Source: Tilletiaria anomala UBC 951
Lineage: Eukaryota; Basidiomycota; Exobasidiomycetes; Georgefischeriales; Tilletiariaceae
NCBI RefSeq assembly: GCF_000711695.1
Contig: NW_013547016.1
Location: 62,001 to 126,000 of the forward strand
Length of the DNA stretch: 64,000 nucleotides
Direction: 5' to 3'
In this document: in pieces, positions 48,161 through 60,068 of the stretch
Numbering within the stretch: position 1 is the stretch's first letter
Layout: each line of letters starts with the position of its first letter
The notes under the pieces: model-generated
Told to the model about the DNA's origin: nothing
What the model saw: the letters and a program-made list of their open reading frames with translations, nothing else
The model's database searches: none
Position numbers and translations under genes: made by a program

Positions 48161-51100
48161 ATGTCAAGCATGTCAAACGAGGCGGGCGTCGCGCCAGATG
48201 GAGGCGAGGCCGGTGCGTCTGTCAGGAAGCGCGCAGCAATCACCGTTGACGTTTCTTCGTCGAGCTTGCAGCATTTGCATCAGCAGCATGCTATGCGAAG
48301 TGGAGGGAAGAACAGAGATCCAGCCAGTACCGGTGATGGTAGCTTTGATGGAGACATGTCTACTCCACGTAGAGCAAAGCTGGAAGTCGATCCTGCAGAA
48401 GGCACGAGCACGCCCAGGTCAGCGGCTGCTCCACTTGGAGGCGACTCTCAGGCCTCAAATACGGGAAAGCAGGAAGATGGACAGGTCGAATTATGCGTCT
48501 CTCCCATATGTGAATTTCCGATAGCCGACGCCGCGTTTGCGCAGTGGAAGGCGCAGGAGACCCCATACTCTCATGATCAACAGCAATTTACGCAACCACC
48601 AATTCTGATCAGCGATTCACCCTCGGGGTCACCCCTGGAGACGGAGGCACCCGCGCTGCCAAATTACAGCAGAGGTGCTGATCGATCTCGGATGCGAGGG
48701 ATGCAGCGTAATGTTTCTTCGAGGACAAATGCAGCGGAAGCGGTTCAATCACAGAGCACTAGCGTGCAACTGTCTGCATCGCCAACTCCATCATCTTCGA
48801 GGGAAATGTCACGCACAAGTTCGGCAGTATCGCTGTCGAATGTCAGACAACGGGGCATGGAATCACAAGTCGTTTCAGAAGACGAGTCAGAGTCGGCAGA
48901 GGCTATGGCTTTTACTTTTGCATCAGGCAAGGCCAGTGCACAGTACTGCAGTCGGTCTGGTGCTTTCGACCAATGCAGCTTGCCGAACCAAAACATCCAG
49001 AGTAATACTGATTTACCAACCAAGTCAAAGAACACGGATCATGCGCAAGGCGCTGACGGAGGCGTTGCTGCGGACACCAAGCAAGGATGCACGGGACAAC
49101 CTTCGTCAGCGTACTCCTTGGCAGGCCCGAGCAGCACTGGAAACTCTATTAACGGGAGCACCTATCGCAGGCCAGGCGCAGGTGCAGGCTCTGACTGTCC
49201 CCAAGAGGTTGCGTCTGCCTCGGGCAGTCAAGCGCCGAGTATGCGCAAGATCAGTAGCGGACGTTCGCACAGCTACAAGGAAACTCTCGATGCTCACAGC
49301 AAAGATATGAGGGATGGCAGTCGGATTATCAATCAATACAAGATCCTCGAGGTGATCGGGCAAGGAGCATACGGAACGGTGCATCGTGCTGTGATGATGA
49401 ATGAAGAAAATGAAGAAGTTGTGAGTTGCTCTTCACTCTGACAACTGACCTCTGGCACATTGGCATGTTGTCTAGCTATAAATTTACTCACCATGGCATA
49501 TTTTCTTATGTTAAGGCGGTGAAGGAGTTCAGCAAGATACGATTACGGAAAACGCATCGTGCTGCCAACATGTCCCGGCGCCCGATGCAAGCGCAGCGAG
49601 GTCAAGGACGGAAATCCCAAGGACCGGCGCCGGGCTTCCGTCTTGAGCCACTTCAGCAGCGGCAAGTTAGCAGTCATGAGGTCAGCCGCAGCTCAAGCTC
49701 TCAGACGGAAGTGAATCAAGGTGGTGGAGATGAGGGCAGACGAAGCGATGTCGCTGAGCCGGAAGGGTTGGAGCGCGAGCAGCGCGAAGAAAGCAAAGAC
49801 CCGCTGCATTTCATCCGACACGAGCTTGCTATCCTCAAGAAGCTGCACCATCTTCACGTCGTGAAGCTGTATGAAGTGCTGGACGATCCGACTGGCGAAA
49901 GCCTATATATCGTGTTCGAGTACTTACCGTGAGTGAAAGACTCGAGCGCCGCTGGAGCTACGAGGCGCCGCGATTGACCATCGCCTTGTTGATTTCGCAA
50001 CTTGCAGCGGCGGCCGAGTCATCGATATCCGGCTCCACGAGCAAGTCGAACCTCTCAGGGAGGACACAGCACGTGAATACATGCGGCAGATTGCCCTCGG
50101 CATCGAGTACCTGCACCACAACGAGATCGTCCACAGAGATATCAAGCCGGACAACATCTTGCTCTCCAAGGACCGCAAGGTCAGCAAGATCGTCGATTTC
50201 GGCGTCAGCCAAATGTTCATCGAGCCTGGCGACGACCGTGTTCGGAAGAGCGTGGGTAGCCCGGCATTTATGAGCCCCGAGCTGTGCACAGCGGGGCATG
50301 GTGATTATCACGGCAAGGCAGATGACATGTGGTCGTTCGGCGTCACATTTTACTGCATGGTCGCTGGCCGTCTGCCGTTCGACGAGTCCCAATTCCTCGA
50401 CCTCTATCGCGCCATCCGAGAGGACGAGCCGGAGTACCCGTCACATCTGTCCGATGGCTGCAAGGATGTCCTGAAGAAGCTGCTCTGCAAGGATCCAAAA
50501 AAGCGAATGACTACGGATGAACTGCGCGAGCATCCCTGGGTCACATGTGACGGCACTCTTCCCATGCTGGGCAAAGAGGAGAACCTGGCGGATGTCGTCG
50601 AGGAGATTACGGAGGAGGATGTCGAGAAGGCCATCGCCACGATGAGCGGAGTCTTTGCCGTCGCGCGCGCTATCACCAAGTTCAAGCGTTCCAGCGCTTC
50701 GAGGCGTGCGAGCAGCATGGCCAGTACGGCAAGCAGCGAAGGCAGGAGCACGTCGGACAAATGGAGCGAAGAAAAGCTAAATTCGGCTGGGGGTACGCCG
50801 ATGCGATCGAACCCGAGCCAGGCTACCAGCTTGCAAGACGCAGCTGAGAACGTAGCACAGATGCTTATGCCGAATGAGGAGCCCAAATCGGAGGCAGCTC
50901 AAGAGCATGACGCCATAGGCAGCGAGGTCCTGCCGCTCAAGGGCCTCCTGGACAATGCGAGATTCACCATGTCGCCCTCGGCGTCGTCGGAAGGCGGCTT
51001 TCTACACAACCAAGAGGTTGAGCAGGGCGGTGCAAGCAAGCGCACGGGAAGCATCGTCAGTCTCGTTTCCGAAGGAGGTCACGGCGGCGAAAGTAGCAAT

Positions 51101-52075
51101 ATTGCGGCAGAAAATGCTTGTAGCGCGGCGGCGGTTGCGATCAGCATGCTGCGGCCCAATGCACTTCGAAAGGACAGCAGCAACAACATTTTTTGGTCCG
51201 GCACGTCCGCGAGCGCCGATGCTCTCTTTCATTCCAGCGTCAGTCCCACGGCCACGGCCACGTCGTCGACGTCGGCGGCGGCGAGCGAGGCCGGCTTTGC
51301 TGGCGGGAACTGGCAGGCGCGAGGTTCGGATGAGAGCCCGAGCAGCAGCGGCGGCGGCCCGATCGGCGCAGCGCTGTTCGAGGTCAAGCCCAAGGTCGCA
51401 GCGGTCGAAGAGGCTGGGCGTTTCGAGCGACGGCACCAGCAACTCCTGCCCTTCGAACTGGCCGGCGGAGAGCACGAGAGCGATGACGAGACCGCGGCCG
51501 CGGCCGAAGTCAAGGTGGGCGGCGCCGCGCCACACGGGGATGCAGCTGCGCTAGGCGAGGTCAGGATGAAGCGGGGCCGCAACGGGTTGGACGAGCTGCC
51601 CCCGGCGCGCGGTCAGTTCCAGACGATCGCCTCGGCCTTGCATGGTGTTCACGAGCAGGGGAAGGCAGACAAGTCACAAGCTTCGGTCACGGATGCGGCT
51701 GAGTGCGCGCTGAAGGCTGCCGCGGCGGAGCATAGTCGGCGGAGCGAGTGCAAACGGGACGAAGAACGGGCAAAAGAGCTGGAGCAGCAGGCGCGGCAGC
51801 AGGCGAAGCAGTGGGACGATGCCGGCCACGCGCCGCAAGCGGAAGACGTTTACAGCACGACCGGGGGGCTTTCGGCTTTGGGGCTGGTACAGCCACTGTC
51901 ACGCTCACATCCTCATTCAAGAGAGAAGGGCGACAGCGTAGACGGGACCATTACGGTCGGCCGCGGACGGCCGCGCATCCTGGACGGCCCACTGGTGCAG
52001 TCGCCGTCGGTGACGAAGATGAAGACACCCGAAGGCGCTTCGGAGTACTACAAGGGCAAGCCAGAGGGGCTCTAG
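48161..52075 (+). CDS. CaMKK/SAK1-like serine/threonine protein kinase
   Basis: Kinase of the group that phosphorylates the activation loop of Snf1/AMPK. Exons 48161-49420, 49516-49928 and 50008-52075 give 1,246 residues. The domain begins about residue 390: YKILEVIGQGAYGTVHRA, AVKEFSKIRLRK, HELAILKKLHH, YIVFEYLPGG, HRDIKPDNILL, VDFGVSQMF and GSPAFMSPEL. The long Arg/Ser/Gln-rich insert between the AVK lysine and the C-helix Glu (about 100 residues) and the GSPAFMSPE loop are typical of fungal CaMKK-type kinases (Sak1/Tos3/Elm1). The 390-residue N-terminus is Ser-rich and disordered. The 500-residue tail after the lobe is Ala/Ser/Glu-rich with basic RSSASRRASS motifs, probably regulatory. The start ATG has a second in-frame ATG three codons on. 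Substrate assignment is by family only. Confidence 0.88.
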
Positions 52076-52637
52076 TTGCGTGCTGTGCCGCCGCAGCCGC
52101 TGGATGCGAACCAGCCAGCTCGATGGCGAAGACTAAACCAAAACGAGGCGGCGTCGGTGGCTGCTTCAGCGGGGACGAGGATGATGATATCGGCCTCGCC
52201 GCTTAGTAGCAGCGGAATGCGAGAGACAGGGATGCACTGCAGCGACCGAGGGCAGGGCGACTACTTTTTCCAGACTGTGGACCATATCAGAACGCAAGAG
52301 CAGTTGCGGCCACGGGAGCAGGAGCGGTAGCCATAGCCATCCGCACTTGACCGACAATTTAGGAAGTACACAAGCAAGAGAGAGAGAGAGAAACCAATTG
52401 AAGGACCGACCCGGACTCGGGACGAGAATGTGGCTCTTGGGTATTGGACAGACGGGCGCAAAGGGGACGGCCTGCCGAACTGGAGCCCTCGCGTTTTCCT
52501 TGCCAGCGCTGGGTCGGATTTCGACGGGATACGGGGGTATGACGATTACGTGTGGCTGGATACACGCACATATATCGCACCATCCCTTGGTATGTACGGT
52601 ATGTACACTGTAAAGTACACACACACACACACACACA

Positions 52638-52668
<31 letters not shown>

Positions 52669-53932
52669 CGTTGCCCCTCTTCCCGGCGTCGCGGGCAGCG
52701 GGGATGGTATGCGGCGAGAGATCTGGGCTTTTGACTAAGTGAAGCCCCGTAGTGCGGGGGACCGTGCGGCAGAGATGTGCATCAGCTGCTGAGCAGGACG
52801 CATGCATACCTTTCCTCACAGCTGCGCGTCTTATAAAGGTGGACGACGGGGTCCGGATGGCCAACGAGGGCGGGGACCCCGGCCGCCAAGTTGTGGGGAC
52901 AGTTTGGAAGGGGCCGTGTGAACTGTGAGCTTGGCGGCACGATGGGGGTGGGACGCTGATTTGACGAGTCGATCCATCCATCATCTCCACAATCCGGCCA
53001 GCAGAGATCCATCCCTGGCTATAACCAACTCTATTAGAATCTGGCGTCCCCTCGCAAACGTCCTGGGCCATAAACGACTGTAAGTGGTGGGGTAAGGGGG
53101 GGGATATTGGGGGGTCGGCGACTTGTCGGCGACTTTTCTTGCGCCTGCGCCACAGTCCCCAGTTTAGATGGGAGCCGGAAAGAGGAGGCAAGGTTATGTG
53201 AAACGGTGTGGTTGCGAGCACGTGCAGGCTGGTGCGGTGAGCCTACATACATGGCAGATAGGGAGACAGAGAGGCGCGACGTGGGGATGGGGAGGGGCAC
53301 GTGCCCCAGTGCCGCTCATTGCTTTTAGGAGGGGCGCACGTTCACAAGAGCAACACACCGATAGCTATCTAGCTTGGCAACAACACCACGTACCACCGCC
53401 ACCTCGAGCAGCAGATGGCAGGGAGACTGCTAGATGGACATTCAGTGCATTTGTGGGTAGCATCGGCTTGCATTGTACTGTATTGTATTGCAGCCAGCCT
53501 GCGTCGCACTCGCACACACGCACGCGCACACACGCCCCCCAGACATTTGGCTGGACAATGACATGCGCTGCCCCGACAGAGCTGTTGACCATATCACCCT
53601 GGCCCGTGCTCTCGATCCGTTTTCGGCGTGCTCTCTCTCTCTCCTTCCTATCTCTGCACGCGAAACGCCATCGCTCGGCTCTTTCTCAACCTCATCGCTC
53701 CCTTCGCATTACACTAAAAACTCATCTCCTTGTTTCGTCTTTGTAACCAGCTGCCAGCGCCATCCAACCAGGCTCGAATCGATCGCAAAACCAAACGAGA
53801 CGCGAGGAGGCACCGAGCGACACCCCTCGCTCCTGCACCGCAGTACAACCTGCCACGACTGCCGTCGCGCTCTCCCAAGCTCAGCGCAGCCGCGCCACCG
53901 TGCCGTGCGGTAAGCAGAGCGGTCACAGCACC
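52076..53932. other. 1.9-kb intergenic region with dinucleotide microsatellite
   Basis: Contains the AC/TC microsatellite, a G-rich block near 53,090-53,115, and from about 53,600 CT-rich sequence that serves as promoter/leader of the glycosyltransferase gene. No gene is supported; a long minus-strand frame across it is low complexity and broken up by the microsatellite. Confidence 0.5.
52617..52662. repeat. Compound microsatellite (AC)11(TC)12
   Basis: Eleven AC units directly followed by twelve TC units, uninterrupted. Expected to vary in length between isolates. Confidence 0.95.
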
Positions 53933-56384
53933 ATGAGCCAGTACATGTCAGCTACATCGCCGTCGTCGCTGCTTGCCTCGGCAGCAGCAGTCGCCCACGA
54001 GCCGGGGGCGACGGCTGCGCATTGTCAGCAAGCAACGGCAGCAGCAGCAACAGCGCAGGTCCCAGCACAGCCGCCGCCGCAGTCGGCCGCATCGTGGCCG
54101 GCGGACATCAAGCGCAAGACGCTGCGCGTCGCCATCGTCACGGAAAATTTTTTGCCAAAGGTGGACGGCGTGACGAGGACGCTGGCACGGCTTCTGGAGC
54201 ACCTCAACGCCGAGGGCCATGAGGCCCTCGTCTGTGGGCCCGAGACGGGGATGGTAAGCCGTCATGCTTGCTTGATTTTCGTCAAACGGCGCGGCTGACG
54301 TGCCTCCCTCTGCACTGCTGCGGCATGCCAGACACACTACGCCGGGCATGCGGTCGTCGGCACATTCGGCCTGCCGCTGATCATCTACCCGGGGCTGAAA
54401 CTGAACTTTATGCGCCCGCGCTTCATCCGGCGTCTGCAGCAGTTTCAGCCGGACGTCGTGCACTTTGTCGACCCCATCTTCCTCGGCGCGCAGTTGCTAC
54501 CGTGCGTGCAACGGTGGCTGCCGCATGTCCCGTGCGTCGCATCGTACCACACCAACCTGCCAACGTACGCCACCCTGTTCGGCCTCCCCTGGCTCGAGCC
54601 CGCCATGTGGCGCCTGACGCGCAGCCTGCACGACCGCTGCGAGATGACGTTCTGCCCCAGCGAGAGCACGAGGCGCATGCTTCGCGCCAAAGGCTTCAAA
54701 AACGTGCAGATTTGGAGCAGGGGCGTCGACACGGATATTTTCAATGTGAGTGCCTCCACCTCGCGCGCGCCCACAAGTAAGCAAGCAGCTCGTGACGTGC
54801 GCCACCACGCTCACTCTCACACTCTCTTCCTCTTCCTCTATTCCTGCTCCCTTCTCCCATCAGCCCCAAGCACGCGACGAGAACCTGCGCGCAAGCTGGG
54901 GCTGCACGCCCAAGCCCGAAGCGCTGCAGATGCCTCTCACGCCGTCTGTCGTGCCCAGCAAGGCTGACCACAACGGCAGCGGGCGCAGCCTTCACCCCGC
55001 CGCAGACGGCCACAGCGCTTCCTCTAGTGGCAGCAGCATCGACGACTCGTTCATTTGCACTCCGCCCTCCTCGACCGTCTGGCAACACTCCGGCCCCGGC
55101 ATCGGCGCCAAACGCGGCACCGTTGCGTTCCTCGGTGGCATCGGCGCCTGTCCTGAAATGAGCCCGCCGCCCGCATACGATAGCCTCGCGGGTATCCCCG
55201 AGCTTCCGCTCGGTACCATCGCCAACTTTGCACTCCCCCCGCCTGCCGTCTGCTTCCCGGCCCAGCAGCATGCGACATACGCCTCTTCCCTCGCCGCTCT
55301 CGAGGACAAGCTCCATCTCGCCTCAGCCGCCGCTTTAGCCGAATCTGAAAGCGCCACCGCCACCGCTGCCGAAAGCAGCCGCACGGTGATCCTGTACGTC
55401 GGACGCATCTCGTGGGAGAAAAACCTGCGCCTGCTCATCGAGGCGTTCCGCCTGCTGCCCTCGTCCGTACGCGAGTGCGCTAAGCTCGTTTTTGTCGGCG
55501 ATGGCCCCGCACGCGCGGAGCTGACGCGCCTTTGCGACAGGCTCGGCCTGGACGCTAGCTTCATGGGCCACCAGAAGGGCAAGCGCCTCGCGGCCATGTA
55601 CGCCAGCAGCAGCGTCTTTGCGTTCCCCAGCTTCACCGAGACGTTCGGACAGGTCGTCCTCGAAGCGCTCGCTAGTGGCCTTCCTGTCGTTGGCCTCCAT
55701 GCAGAAGGAACCAGCGACCTCGTCTGTCACGGCAAGTCCGGCCTGTTGCTCGACATCAATACTGCCAGCAGCAGCAGCAACATCAATAACACGAGTGCCA
55801 GCCCAGCGGAAGCCCTCCTGCCTTCTTCTACTTCGTTGTCGTCGTCGTCGATACACAGGGCGAGCCCTTCGAGCCAAGACTCGGCGACCAGCTTTGCGGA
55901 CGCGGCGAACGAAGCGAGCGACAGGCTCAGCAGCCCACCGCGTCCTCGGCAGCAGCAGCAGCGCTTCACCGCAGCGTCCGGAACAGGAGTGCAAAGCCGG
56001 CCGATCCCTTCGGTCTTCGATTTCGCGCACGCCATGTCACCGAACAACGCGGGCGCATTCACTGCCTGCGCCAAGTCGTACAGCATGCTCCTCGAGCGCC
56101 TCATCCTCAACCGACCGCTGCGCGCCGCGATGGGCCAACGCGCGCTGCAGTACGCGTCTCGCAAGACCTGGTGGGACGCCATGGACGCCGTTGTCGTCAA
56201 CTACGAAACGGTCGTCCGCAGCCACAGCCCCGCGCGCAGCCTTGACCTCGACGCCGAGCAGCTCGATGCACTCAGGAAGAATCAGATCCTCACGGTCAAG
56301 CCTGCGCTCACCGGCCCGTGGACCAAGTTATTCATCGCGCTCTACATTGCCTTTTTCGCTTTCCTTTTCGCGTACCTCTGGTGA
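53933..56384 (+). CDS. GT4-family glycosyltransferase with C-terminal membrane anchor
   Basis: GT-B fold enzyme resembling SQD2/MgtA-type glycosyltransferases. Exons 53933-54253, 54332-54745 and 54864-56384, all phase 0, give 751 residues. N-lobe: LRVAIVTENFLPKVDGVTRT (about residue 68), VVHFVDPIFLGAQ, ASYHTNLPTYA, CPSESTRRML, IWSRGVDTDIF. C-lobe: ILYVGRISWEKNLRLLIEAF (about 419), KLVFVGDGPARAEL, MGHQKGKRLAAMYASS, then FPSFTETFGQVVLEALASG with the E-x7-E pair that binds the sugar nucleotide. Between lobes about 150 Ser/Pro-rich residues are inserted, and another 90-residue Ser-rich insert follows the E-x7-E region. The last 20 residues form one hydrophobic helix (LFIALYIAFFAFLFAYLW), a tail anchor. 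The acceptor may be a lipid; donor and product cannot be told from sequence. Confidence 0.88.
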
Positions 56385-58610
56385 GCCTGAGCGCAGCACC
56401 CCGCACGCATGTGTGTGCACATGCTTCTGGGCCAGCGCAGCTATCAAAAAAAACGATCCAGTCGTCTGTCGCAGTCCACGCCACCGCCGCCCATATGAGG
56501 ACAGTGAAGCATTGCAGCAGACCGCCTCGCCTCTGATGTCACGGTAACGACAAAAAAATACCGAAGAAAGTCCTCTTATCCCACATACAATCTGTAACCC
56601 TTTGTCTTGCATATGCTTCACCTTTTTAGAACTCCATCCATACCACATTCCAGTTTAATAAATTGCTATATTTCATGCCTAAATACCTACACGGCTTATA
56701 GTTGCGGGTCTATGGATTCTTTGTGCGATTGGCGGTTCAGACGCCGATAGGACAAGATATTGGAACGGTGCGCTTCAAATGCGCCGCATAGCTGGTGCCC
56801 AAGCCCCCAGCTGCGGAAGCGTCATGTCTGAATCGATCCATGTCCAAGGCTGCTGCTGCTGTTACTGGGAGACTGGAGCGCCCGCCAAGAGAGAATCAGT
56901 TGACATGCCCGGACGCAGTTGCGAGTGGCCAACTCAAAGATCTCGGCGTAGCACGTTGGTTGGATGAGTCTGACTGGGACGTCCGAATCGCGTCTTTCTA
57001 CCGTACCAAATGATCATACCTTAGCCTCATGCTCATCAGTGGGCTTTGCTGATACGGTCCGCCCCGTCATTGCCCCAACCTGCATCCTTGACCGGAGTAC
57101 GTTGAGGATATGGCAAGCGAACCCTCCCGGGTTAGTGAACATCAAACAACTCGAGACGGTCCAAAACCTATTGATACCACATGACAGATTTAAGAGCCGG
57201 CCTATACCTTTTATCCTGCAAGCGCACGCAGCGTATCGGATGGAATTGAAGATGAGGCAGGAGAAAGGTAGTTAGGAGATGCTGGGATAAGCCTGAACCC
57301 GAACCCAAACATGATGAAGGGTGAACCTGGGGCGACGGCAAAAGGATGCTTTGGTCAACACATCTTCTACTCGGCATTGCACACACTCTCTTGTCTTTCT
57401 CTTTAGGGCTGGCCCTTCTCCCTTACGTCCCCTTCTTGCTATCAAGAGGCCTCAGTAACAGTCGTGGCTCGTGTATATTGGTTGAAATGGGCCTCATCTA
57501 GTTGGTCGTGACTGGCTCAGCTCAGCGCTGCATGAAATCCAGTGGATAGACAGTGTTTTTGCAGTCCATGAGTTGAATGCAGGCAAGATATGAGGGACAA
57601 TGCTCGGGGTGTTGAATGCAACCGCGGGACACGTAAAGCTAAGCCATTGCCAACGATCTAAGAAGCTCCCCAGAGCGCACTTGGTCGGCGCATCGGATGG
57701 TGGCGCACGGAAGCCAGGCATGACATCGTTGAGTCTGTCAGGCCTTGAAGGATCTGTCGAATGGAGACCGTTTTGTAGATTTTTGGAAAAGGGAGCTCCG
57801 AGGGCTCCCACATCACCATCGAAGGTCTTCTACATCGCCTGTTTTATGTGAACCGAAGGTTTGAATGTCTCGTAGAAAGTCCGCGGTTTGGTATCAATTT
57901 GACTAGTGCTGGCTGGGGTTTCGTCCGTCAGGACTCCGAAATGGGAGGGAAAGCGCTGAGCCTTGGTGTTGAGCATTTTTAGAACTCTACAAGCAGACGT
58001 GAATGGCTTCATACAATGGAAGGATTAAGTCGCCGCCGGGGACCTTACTTCCTGGAGCATGTAGAGACAAGAGTACGGCGCCGTCGTTCTTCCAGCGTGG
58101 TACGAGGCTTGACCGGGCCTGCCACATGATGTGCCAAATTGACCGCTGCATCTGTGACGGATGAACTAGCTCATTTGGGCGTTGTATCGTATGCAATCTG
58201 GGGGTCAGACACCTGGTGCCCTGTAAAGTAACGAGAGAGTGGAGTACTCGAGGTGTTGTGCAAGTCTCTGCCCAACGTGGGATGAGCTACGTTCTGCAGG
58301 CTGCGGATTTGGTTTGAACGGCCAGCGATGCTTGGATTTACGATTTCTGACTGCTAGAGGACTGCAGGTTTACCCTACCACCAGGTTGTGACGCAGTTTC
58401 TGTAAAACCAGATACGTTTCTGTGCCAGCTCATGTTCTGGCAATCAGGCTGGAGAGTCGGCCGTTCCCCTCCGTGCGCTTCCGCAAGACTCTCTCTGTCG
58501 GGCCTGCACCTCAAAGAAGACACCTCCTCGACGTTCTACAGATCTGTCTTAAGCAGGCTCAAGGGCATCTGAACAGACATCACTTCAGATCTGCACTCAA
58601 CCGAAACATC
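56385..58610. other. 2.2-kb intergenic region
   Basis: No supported gene. Sequence is moderately AT-rich after 56,540 and otherwise featureless. Open frames are below 110 codons, lack motifs and do not connect by splicing. The last 250 bp is the promoter of the OSCP gene. Confidence 0.5.
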
Positions 58611-59662
58611 ATGTCGGCCCGCTTCGTTGCTCGCTCTCTTGCTCAGGTGAGTAAGACCAGCGCTACGACTCGTCGCCGAAGTTCTACTGGCTGCGTCCGT
58701 TCTTCCGACGATGGACCACCATCGCTGACTCGAACTTTGTTTCTGTAGGGTGCAACCCGTGGCTATGCTAGCCAGGCTAGCATCAAGCCGCCGCTGACGC
58801 TCAACGGCCTCCCTGGTAAGCTCGAATGGAAGACTCCTGGCCTGTGCAGAGGAAAATCCAGTTTGCTGACACGATGCGAATCCGCGGTTGCTTGCATGGC
58901 CTGCAGGCAAGTATGCCTCCTCGGCCTACGTTGCTGCTCTTAGCAAAGACGCCAGGACGTTGCAGAAGGTCGAGACAGACCTCAAGGCCATTCAGACCAC
59001 TCTTGCGGGCTCCCAAGGGTCCAAGCTGGAGGCTGTCATCACCAACCCAACCCTCAGCGTCCAGGACAGGATCAAAACCTTGGACCAGGTCTTTAGCGAA
59101 AGCAAGGAGAAGCCGGATCCGATCACTCAGTCAGTTGGCGAGATATGAAGACCTTGTCCCACTTTGGCGAGCTAACTGACTGCTCTCACTACGCGACGAC
59201 GCCAACAGCAACCTGCTCTCGGTGCTTGCCGAGAATGGCCGATTGGCCGACACGCCCAAGGTAATTCAGGGCTTCCTACAGCTCATGAACGCATACAGGG
59301 GCGAAGTAGAGGTCACTGTTACCAGCGCGACTGTGAGTATGCATTTCGTCTCGCCTGGAGCCTCCCATCACTTTCACTTCTGTTTCGATCGGCAGGAAGC
59401 AAGTTTGTCCGTTTGCTGACTGCGTGTCGAACATCTTGCCATTTGTCAGCCTCTCGACAAGTATGCATTCTCGCGTCTTGAGAGCGCCCTTAAGTCATCG
59501 CAAATCGCTCAGAACGGCGGCGGAAAGACCCTTAAGATCACCCAGAAGGTCAACCCAAGCATCCAGGGCGGCCTGGTCGTTGACTTTGGCGACTCTTCTA
59601 TTGACCTCAGCGTTTCAAACCGCGTCAACCAGCTGAACAACATGCTCGCGCAAGGCGTTTAA
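58611..59662 (+). CDS. ATP5: Mitochondrial ATP synthase subunit 5 (OSCP)
   Basis: Peripheral-stalk subunit that holds the F1 head of ATP synthase. Five exons (58611-58646, 58749-58815, 58907-59129, 59209-59332, 59450-59662) with consistent phases give 220 residues, the normal length. The N-terminus MSARFVARSLAQGATRGYAS is a classic mitochondrial presequence. The body follows OSCP: LTLNGLPGKYASSAYVAALS, ITHNLLSVLAENGRL, VIQGFLQLMNAYRGEVEVTV, SAT/PLD and IQGGLVVDFGDSSIDLSVSN near the end. One donor is GTCAGT; a GCTAAC branch-point-like word lies in that intron (59,171-59,176). Many short exons in a small highly expressed gene is common in basidiomycetes. Confidence 0.95.
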
Positions 59663-60068
59663 GCGCGGAGAGAAAAGACAATTAAGCATCCCTGTGAAGC
59701 AGAGGGGGCCACGACCTTTCGGCTGGCTGTGTCGTTCCATGTACTACACTTGAATAGAGAAGAATGACCAGGCGATGTGCAGAACCTTGAGAGAACCTTC
59801 TGCTTGTTCGTAGGCAAACTTCTTGCGCATAGTTAAATTCATCTGAATCGCCGAGATCGCCGGCTAAACTGAGATCCGGTCGGCTTCAACTTCGGCTTGT
59901 TGAATATCGAACGTCAAATATCCAAAGCATCACTTCCGCACTATATATACGTCCTTGTACATCTCTTCATACCAGGTGTTTGGGCTTTACTCCTTCATGA
60001 TCTCGTCTGACCAGTCGAAAAACCCTTCTACTTTCTACAAGCATTTGCTCTGACAGGAGCAGAGCAAG
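59663..60068. other. Short intergenic region with promoter of the BMT5-like gene
   Basis: 406 bp, same-strand neighbours on both sides. It holds the OSCP 3' flank and a TATA-type promoter for the next gene. Confidence 0.5.
59942..59949 (+). promoter_or_regulatory. TATA box of the BMT5-like gene
   Basis: TATATATA about 120 bp upstream of the ATG on the same strand, preceded by mixed sequence and followed by a pyrimidine-rich stretch. Confidence 0.45.

Noticed and set aside
52166-53221. 351-codon minus-strand frame in the intergenic region
   Set aside because: Crosses the (AC)n(TC)n microsatellite, is low complexity and has no motif; stop-free by composition.
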